From: Mycetocola spongiae
Lineage (GTDB): Bacteria; Actinomycetota; Actinomycetes; Actinomycetales; Microbacteriaceae
Assembly: GCF_020424085.1 (NCBI RefSeq)
Contig: NZ_CP080203.1
Location: 248,001-312,000, forward strand
Direction: 5' to 3'
Length of the DNA: 64,000 bases
In this document: piece after piece, positions 60,100 to 64,000 of the stretch
Numbering within the stretch: the stretch's first letter is position 1
Layout: each line of letters starts with the position of its first letter
Notes under the pieces: generated by a model
What the model was told of the DNA's origin: nothing
Seen by the model: the letters and a program-made list of their open reading frames with translations, nothing else
Databases searched by the model: none
Position numbers and translations under genes: made by a program

Positions 60100-61635
60100 A
60101 TGAAAAAATACACCGATGTTCTGGCGGTCCGGGTGCGGGCCCTGCGGCGCGCTCGTGCGGCGGGGGAGGGCGAGGTGGTGCGCGCGAGCGCGCCGGTATG
60201 GGGTCCGGGTCCCGGGCACTCCGGCGAGCCCCGCTCGCGCAGCGGCCCGCTATTGCGCGGTGCCGTGCTCTCCCACGGCGCCGCGCCCTCCCGAGGTGCC
60301 GAGTCCTCCCACAGCGATGTGACTTCTGACAGCGCTGTGTCCTCCCGCAGTGCTGTGACTTCCGACAGCGCTGTGTCCTCCCGAAGTGCCGTGTCCTCCC
60401 GAGGTGCCGAGCCCTCCCACAGGGCTGTGCCGCCCGACAGAGCTTCGCCCTCCCGGAGCCCCGGCCCGGATACCACCGGGGCAGCCCCGAACGGTGAGCG
60501 TCCCGGCCGGGGCGAGCGCCCGGCACATGCCGCGGCACCCGTGCTGCCTCCCGGCGGGTCCCCGCGTCCGGCCGCGGCGTCCGCCCCGGTGGGCGTCGCC
60601 GAGCGCGAAGCCGGTGGCCTCTCCGGTGGCGGTGGCGGTGATGGTGTCGGGGTGGGCGAGGACGTGCCCACCGCTGTCGGGAGTGATCGGGGTATTGGCG
60701 CCGGCGTTGAGATCAACACTGCCGTTGATCTTGACACTGCCGTTGGTCTGGATGCCGCCTTTGGCCCTGGTGCAGCTGCCGGTATTGAGGGCGCGCTCCT
60801 TGCCGCCGAACCTGCCGAGGTATCACCCGGTGATGAGCGGGTCGCAACCGCGGGCCGCGAGGCCCCCGGGCATCTCCTGGGCCGCCGTGCGCGCGAAGGC
60901 TGGTCGCGCTCCGATGGCCGCAGCGCGGAGGATCGCGAGTTCCTGAACCAGGCCCTGGCCGGTTTGCGTCCGTGGTGGCAGCGCCGATCGGTGCTGATCG
61001 CGGTCGCTGTGCTCCTGGTGGTTGCCCTGCTCCTGGGTATGGCCGCCGCGAGGGCTCGGGGTATCGGCGCCCCGCAGCCGCTGGGCACGGTTGTGGAGGG
61101 GGTCGATGGCGTGGACTCGGGGGAGCCCGGCCCCGATCCGCGCCCCGCGGGCGGCGCAGAGTCCTCTCCCGGGGCCCGGCCGGGCGGCTCCGAACTCATC
61201 GTGCATATCGCCGGGGCCGTGGCCAGCCCCGGGCTCTATCACCTGCCCCCGGGCGCGCGGGTGGCCGATGCCCTCGCGGCCGCCGGCGGTCCGGTTGCCG
61301 AGGCCCACCTCGACGCGCTAAACCTCGCCCGCCCGGTGGCCGATGGCGAACAGGTGCGTGTGCCCGCGCCCGGGGAGGCGGCCGCGCCGGGCGCTGGCCC
61401 CGGCCCCGGCGGTGTTTCCGCGGCGGGAGGGCCGGGAGGTGAGGCCACGGTTTCGCTGAACCTCGCCTCGGCCCAACAGCTTGATACGCTCCCGCGCGTG
61501 GGCCCCGCGCTCTCGGCCCGGATCATCGAATATCGCGAGAAAAACGGGCCCTTTGCCTCGCTTAATGATCTCCTGAAGGTCTCCGGGATCGGCCCGCGCC
61601 TCTTTGAGGGGCTCGCCGGAAAGATCACGCTATGA
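60100..61635 (+). CDS. comEA: ComEA-type DNA receptor with an unusually long, repetitive N-terminus
   Basis: 511 aa. The C-terminal half is a normal ComEA: membrane helix 297-317 (RSVLIAVAVLLVVALLLGM), SLBB domain 366-422 (ELIVHIAGAVASPGLYHLPPG), Gly/Pro linker, and paired helix-hairpin-helix DNA-binding motifs 451-511 (LDTLPRVGPALSARIIEYR, LLKVSGIGPRLFEGL). It binds double-stranded DNA at the outer membrane face for uptake. Ahead of the membrane helix lie about 295 cytoplasmic residues, low-complexity, containing 6-residue tandem repeats (57-122) and a second short repeat set around 206-230. Start ATG 60100 has GGGGGC close by. Usual ComEA proteins are 200-300 aa. ATGA overlap with comEC. 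Confidence 0.92.
   Translation: MKKYTDVLAVRVRALRRARAAGEGEVVRASAPVWGPGPGHSGEPRSRSGPLLRGAVLSHGAAPSRGAESSHSDVTSDSAVSSRSAVTSDSAVSSRSAVSSRGAEPSHRAVPPDRASPSRSPGPDTTGAAPNGERPGRGERPAHAAAPVLPPGGSPRPAAASAPVGVAEREAGGLSGGGGGDGVGVGEDVPTAVGSDRGIGAGVEINTAVDLDTAVGLDAAFGPGAAAGIEGALLAAEPAEVSPGDERVATAGREAPGHLLGRRAREGWSRSDGRSAEDREFLNQALAGLRPWWQRRSVLIAVAVLLVVALLLGMAAARARGIGAPQPLGTVVEGVDGVDSGEPGPDPRPAGGAESSPGARPGGSELIVHIAGAVASPGLYHLPPGARVADALAAAGGPVAEAHLDALNLARPVADGEQVRVPAPGEAAAPGAGPGPGGVSAAGGPGGEATVSLNLASAQQLDTLPRVGPALSARIIEYREKNGPFASLNDLLKVSGIGPRLFEGLAGKITL
60268..60465 (+). repeat. 18-bp in-frame tandem repeat inside comEA
   Basis: Eleven consecutive 18-bp units with drift; the best units read TCCTCCCGCAGTGCTGTG, ACTTCCGACAGCGCTGTG (twice with one change) and TCCTCCCGAAGTGCCGTG. 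They encode hexapeptides such as SSRSAV, TSDSAV, SSRGAE and PSHRAV. The central units (60322-60411) are the most alike, including the alternation TSDSAV-SSRSAV repeated twice. Confidence 0.85.
60718..60770 (+). repeat. short second repeat inside comEA (TAV-D/G-LD)
   Basis: ACTGCCGTTGATCTTGAC is followed immediately by ACTGCCGTTGGTCTGGAT and a more diverged GCCGCCTTTGGCCCTGGT, again an 18-bp period, encoding TAVDLD, TAVGLD and AAFGPG. Confidence 0.6.
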
Positions 61636-64000
61636 CCCACTCGGCCCGGGTGGGGCGCGGGCGAACAAGGCCCGCGCCGGTGGCCGGTTCGGGGCCACCA
61701 TCGCCGAATGCCGCCGCCCGGGATCGTCCCCGCGGCGGGCGGGTTGGCAGCGGGCCGTGCCGCGGCGGGCGGGGTGGCAGGAGCGGGCAGCGCGGCGGTG
61801 GGCGGGGCGGCCCTCCGCGGCGAGGCGGCCCACCCCGGGTCGCCGGGCTCCCGGCGCGTCTCCGCGGCCTGCCGCGGCGGCTTCCCGCCGATACTCGGCT
61901 CTGTGTCGTGGCGGCGGCGCTCTGGGCCGTGCTCTGGGTGCTGCTGCCCGGCCCCGGGGGTGCGCCCCGGCTGGCAAGCGCATTTGCCGGGGCCGGGGCG
62001 CTCGGGGTGGGGGTGGCCGCGCTGCGCCGATACAGGCGCGGCGGGGCCCCTCCCCGCCTGGGCCGCCTGCTGATTGCCGCCCTGGCCCTCCTGCTCTGTG
62101 CCGCGGCGGGGCACCTCGCCCTCATTCAGGACCAGCGCGGCGCGGATTCTCTCGCCCGGGCGCTGGATTCCGGGGAGCGTTCCACGATCCGCGGCACCTT
62201 CGCCTCCGACCCCACCCCGGTGGGCGCCGATGCGCAACGGCCGGAGGACTCCGGGCGGCCCCGGCTCCGGGCCAGTATTCACATCGACGCGGTAGATCGC
62301 GAGCCCGCATCGGGCACCGCGGTGCTCCTCTGGACGATGCCGACCACGGCTACGGGCACAGGCACGGGTTCGGCCACGGCCACGGAGGCGGGTGCGCTTG
62401 CGCGCGGAGACCCGGTGGAGGTGGTGGCCGCGGCGCATCCCACGGGGGCTGGGGAGCGTCCCCGTGCGCTGCTTTCCGCGGTGGAGGCCCCGCGGCGAGC
62501 CACGCCACACCCCGAGGCCTGCGCGGGGATGCTGCGCGCCGCGCAGTGCGCGGTCACACACCTGATCGCGCAGCTGCGGCAGGGCCTCGCACACCGGTCC
62601 GCCCTGCTGCCCGGCGACGGCGGGGCGCTACTCCCGGGCCTGTCCATCGGTGATACCGCGGCGGTATCACCCGCGCTCAGCGAGGCGATGAACGGCACGG
62701 GCCTGAGCCACCTCACCGCGGTGTCCGGGGCCAATTGTGCCGTGGTGGTCTCGGCGGTGTTCCTGCTGGTGGCCGCCCTGGGCGGCGGACGCGGCGCCAG
62801 GGTGGTCTGCGCGGCCGCGGCCCTGGGCGGGTTTATTCTCCTGGTGGGCCCCGATGCCAGCGTATTGCGCGCGGCCGTGATGGGGCTGCTCTCGCTGCTC
62901 TGCCTGATTCGCGGGCGACCCCGCCAGGGCCTGCCACTCCTGGCCGCCGCATGCTGTGTCCTACTCATCCTCGACCCCTGGCTCGCCCGCGACTACGGCT
63001 TTGCCCTCTCGGTAGCCGCCACCGCGGGGCTGCTCACCCTGGTGGAACCGATCGGGCGGCGGCTCGAATCACGGCTGGCCCCGCGCCTTGCCCGGCTGCT
63101 CGCGGTACCGCTGGCCGCGCAGCTCGCGTGCGGCCCCATCCTGATCCTGCTGCGCCCCGAGATCAGCCCACTCACCGTACCCGCCAATATGCTCGCCGAG
63201 CCCGCGGCCCCCCTCGCCACCGTGCTGGGTCTCCTCGCCTGCCTGAGCGCACCCCTCCTGCCCGCGGTGGCCGATATCCTGGCCCGCTGCGCCTGGCTCC
63301 CCGCGCAGTGGATCGCCGGAATCGCCCATACCCTCGCGGGAGTCCCCGGCACCCGCTGGCCCTGGCCCGAGGGCATCGGGGGAGCGCTGCTCCTCGCGGT
63401 GGCCACCGCGGCGCTGCTGGTGGCCATTCTGCGTGCCCGCCCGCGCCGCCGCGCACTGCTGTGCTGCGGCCTCTGTTGCCTGTTGGCCGGGAGCCTCACC
63501 GCCGGGCCCGGACTGATCGGGCGGCTCCTCACCCCACGCGCCTGGGTCATCGCCGCCTGCGATGTGGGGCAGGGGGACGCGCTGCTGCTGTCCTCTGCGG
63601 GGCGCGTTGCCCTGATCGATACCGGGCCCACCCCCGAGGTCCTGAGTAGCTGCCTAAAACGCCTGCACATCACCCGGATCGACCTGCTCATCCTCACCCA
63701 TTTTGACCTCGACCATTCCGGCGGAGTTCCCGCGATCGCCGGGCGCACCGAGGTTGCGCTGCTCGGGCCCTCCGCCACCCGGCGCGATCACCGCGTGCGC
63801 GAGGACCTCCGCCACGGCGGCGCCACCCTTATCGAGGCCCGGGGGAGCAGCGCGCTGCGCGGAACTCTCGGCAACCTCTCCTGGCGGCGCCTCTGGCCTC
63901 CCCGGGAAGACGCGGGCATACTCCCCGGAAATGCCTCCTCGGTGGCCGTGGAATTTCGTGGCGACGGGCTCACCTCCGTGTTTCTTGGTGATCTGGGGGC
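61632..64000 (+). CDS. comEC: ComEC/Rec2 DNA uptake channel, C-terminus beyond window
   Basis: Open from ATG 61632 (overlapping the comEA stop) to the window end, 789 codons. After a Gly/Arg/Pro-rich tail of about 75 residues come membrane helices, a soluble OB-like region (about 170-290), and the competence domain with GLSHLTAVSGANCAVVVSAVFLL near residue 357. From about 640 a metallo-beta-lactamase-like domain starts (IAACDVGQGDALLL, LTHFDLDHSGGVPA, SVFLGDLG). ComEC moves single-stranded DNA across the membrane; the nuclease-like domain may degrade the other strand. The last part is missing only because the window ends. Confidence 0.95.
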   Translation, partial: MTHSARVGRGRTRPAPVAGSGPPSPNAAARDRPRGGRVGSGPCRGGRGGRSGQRGGGRGGPPRRGGPPRVAGLPARLRGLPRRLPADTRLCVVAAALWAVLWVLLPGPGGAPRLASAFAGAGALGVGVAALRRYRRGGAPPRLGRLLIAALALLLCAAAGHLALIQDQRGADSLARALDSGERSTIRGTFASDPTPVGADAQRPEDSGRPRLRASIHIDAVDREPASGTAVLLWTMPTTATGTGTGSATATEAGALARGDPVEVVAAAHPTGAGERPRALLSAVEAPRRATPHPEACAGMLRAAQCAVTHLIAQLRQGLAHRSALLPGDGGALLPGLSIGDTAAVSPALSEAMNGTGLSHLTAVSGANCAVVVSAVFLLVAALGGGRGARVVCAAAALGGFILLVGPDASVLRAAVMGLLSLLCLIRGRPRQGLPLLAAACCVLLILDPWLARDYGFALSVAATAGLLTLVEPIGRRLESRLAPRLARLLAVPLAAQLACGPILILLRPEISPLTVPANMLAEPAAPLATVLGLLACLSAPLLPAVADILARCAWLPAQWIAGIAHTLAGVPGTRWPWPEGIGGALLLAVATAALLVAILRARPRRRALLCCGLCCLLAGSLTAGPGLIGRLLTPRAWVIAACDVGQGDALLLSSAGRVALIDTGPTPEVLSSCLKRLHITRIDLLILTHFDLDHSGGVPAIAGRTEVALLGPSATRRDHRVREDLRHGGATLIEARGSSALRGTLGNLSWRRLWPPREDAGILPGNASSVAVEFRGDGLTSVFLGDLG

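Noticed and set aside
60304-60429. CRISPR-like array
   Set aside because: Repeats are 18 bp, tandem without spacers and in frame inside comEA; no cas genes are present.

Overview
The window is 64 kb of high-GC actinobacterial chromosome. The gene set and gene order (type III PKS plus methyltransferase, coproporphyrin-branch heme cluster, cydABDC, a ComEA/ComEC pair, MshA/MshB-like enzymes) suggest a member of the Microbacteriaceae or a close relative; the exact genus cannot be read from the sequence. Coding density is high, with many ATGA/GTGA/TTGA stop-start overlaps. I see no transposase, phage gene, integrase or CRISPR array, so this looks like core chromosome with a few accessory operons.

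Layout, left to right. (1) 1-7.3 kb: a truncated SAM methyltransferase and a type III polyketide synthase, then divergently an MshA-like glycosyltransferase, an SDR oxidoreductase and an MshB-like deacetylase, a small membrane protein, and an MFS/ArsR pair. (2) 7.4-17.3 kb: an iron-siderophore locus. It has one FecCD/FepC-type importer, two separate substrate-binding lipoproteins each behind its own DtxR/IdeR-like iron box, an AraC-type regulator, and a heterodimeric exporter-fold ABC pair whose ATP sites are degenerate in complementary ways. No siderophore biosynthesis gene is present in the window. (3) 17.3-27.5 kb: a complete heme pathway by the coproporphyrin route, with hemA divergent from hemE-hemY(cgoX)-hemQ(chdC)-hemH(cpfC)-hemC-hemD-hemB-hemL. 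Two identical-core palindromes lie between hemA and hemE. (4) 27.8 kb: tRNA-Ala(GGC), then a roughly 0.6 kb stretch without a confident gene, an MFS-like transporter with a possible leader ORF, and meso-diaminopimelate dehydrogenase.

(5) 30.8-34.8 kb: a DUF427 protein, a tandem-fused ABC-2 permease with its ATPase, and an SRPBCC protein. (6) 34.8-42.5 kb: a full kdpFABCDE potassium operon on the minus strand, with tandem repeats in its upstream region. (7) 42.8-49.2 kb: a probable pseudophosphatase, an FMN-riboswitch-controlled RibM/PnuX riboflavin transporter, a gamma-glutamyl hydrolase-type amidotransferase, an SRAP-domain protein, a YchJ-like protein, FUSC, APP1-type phosphatase and DedA genes. 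(8) 49.4-55.3 kb: cydABDC for cytochrome bd oxidase, with a GntR/FadR-like palindrome upstream. (9) 55.3-64 kb: a small membrane protein, pabB, leuS, then comEA (with an in-frame 18-bp tandem repeat) and comEC, which runs off the right end.

A metabolic theme joins much of the window. Iron import (7-17 kb) feeds heme synthesis (17-27 kb), and the cytochrome bd oxidase (49-55 kb) is a major heme consumer. The most interesting signals are the asymmetric ABC pair inside an apparently biosynthesis-free siderophore locus, the twin operators between hemA and hemE, the cysteine-rich N-terminal extension of the ferrochelatase, the catalytically dead phosphatase-like protein and the repeats in comEA and upstream of kdp.
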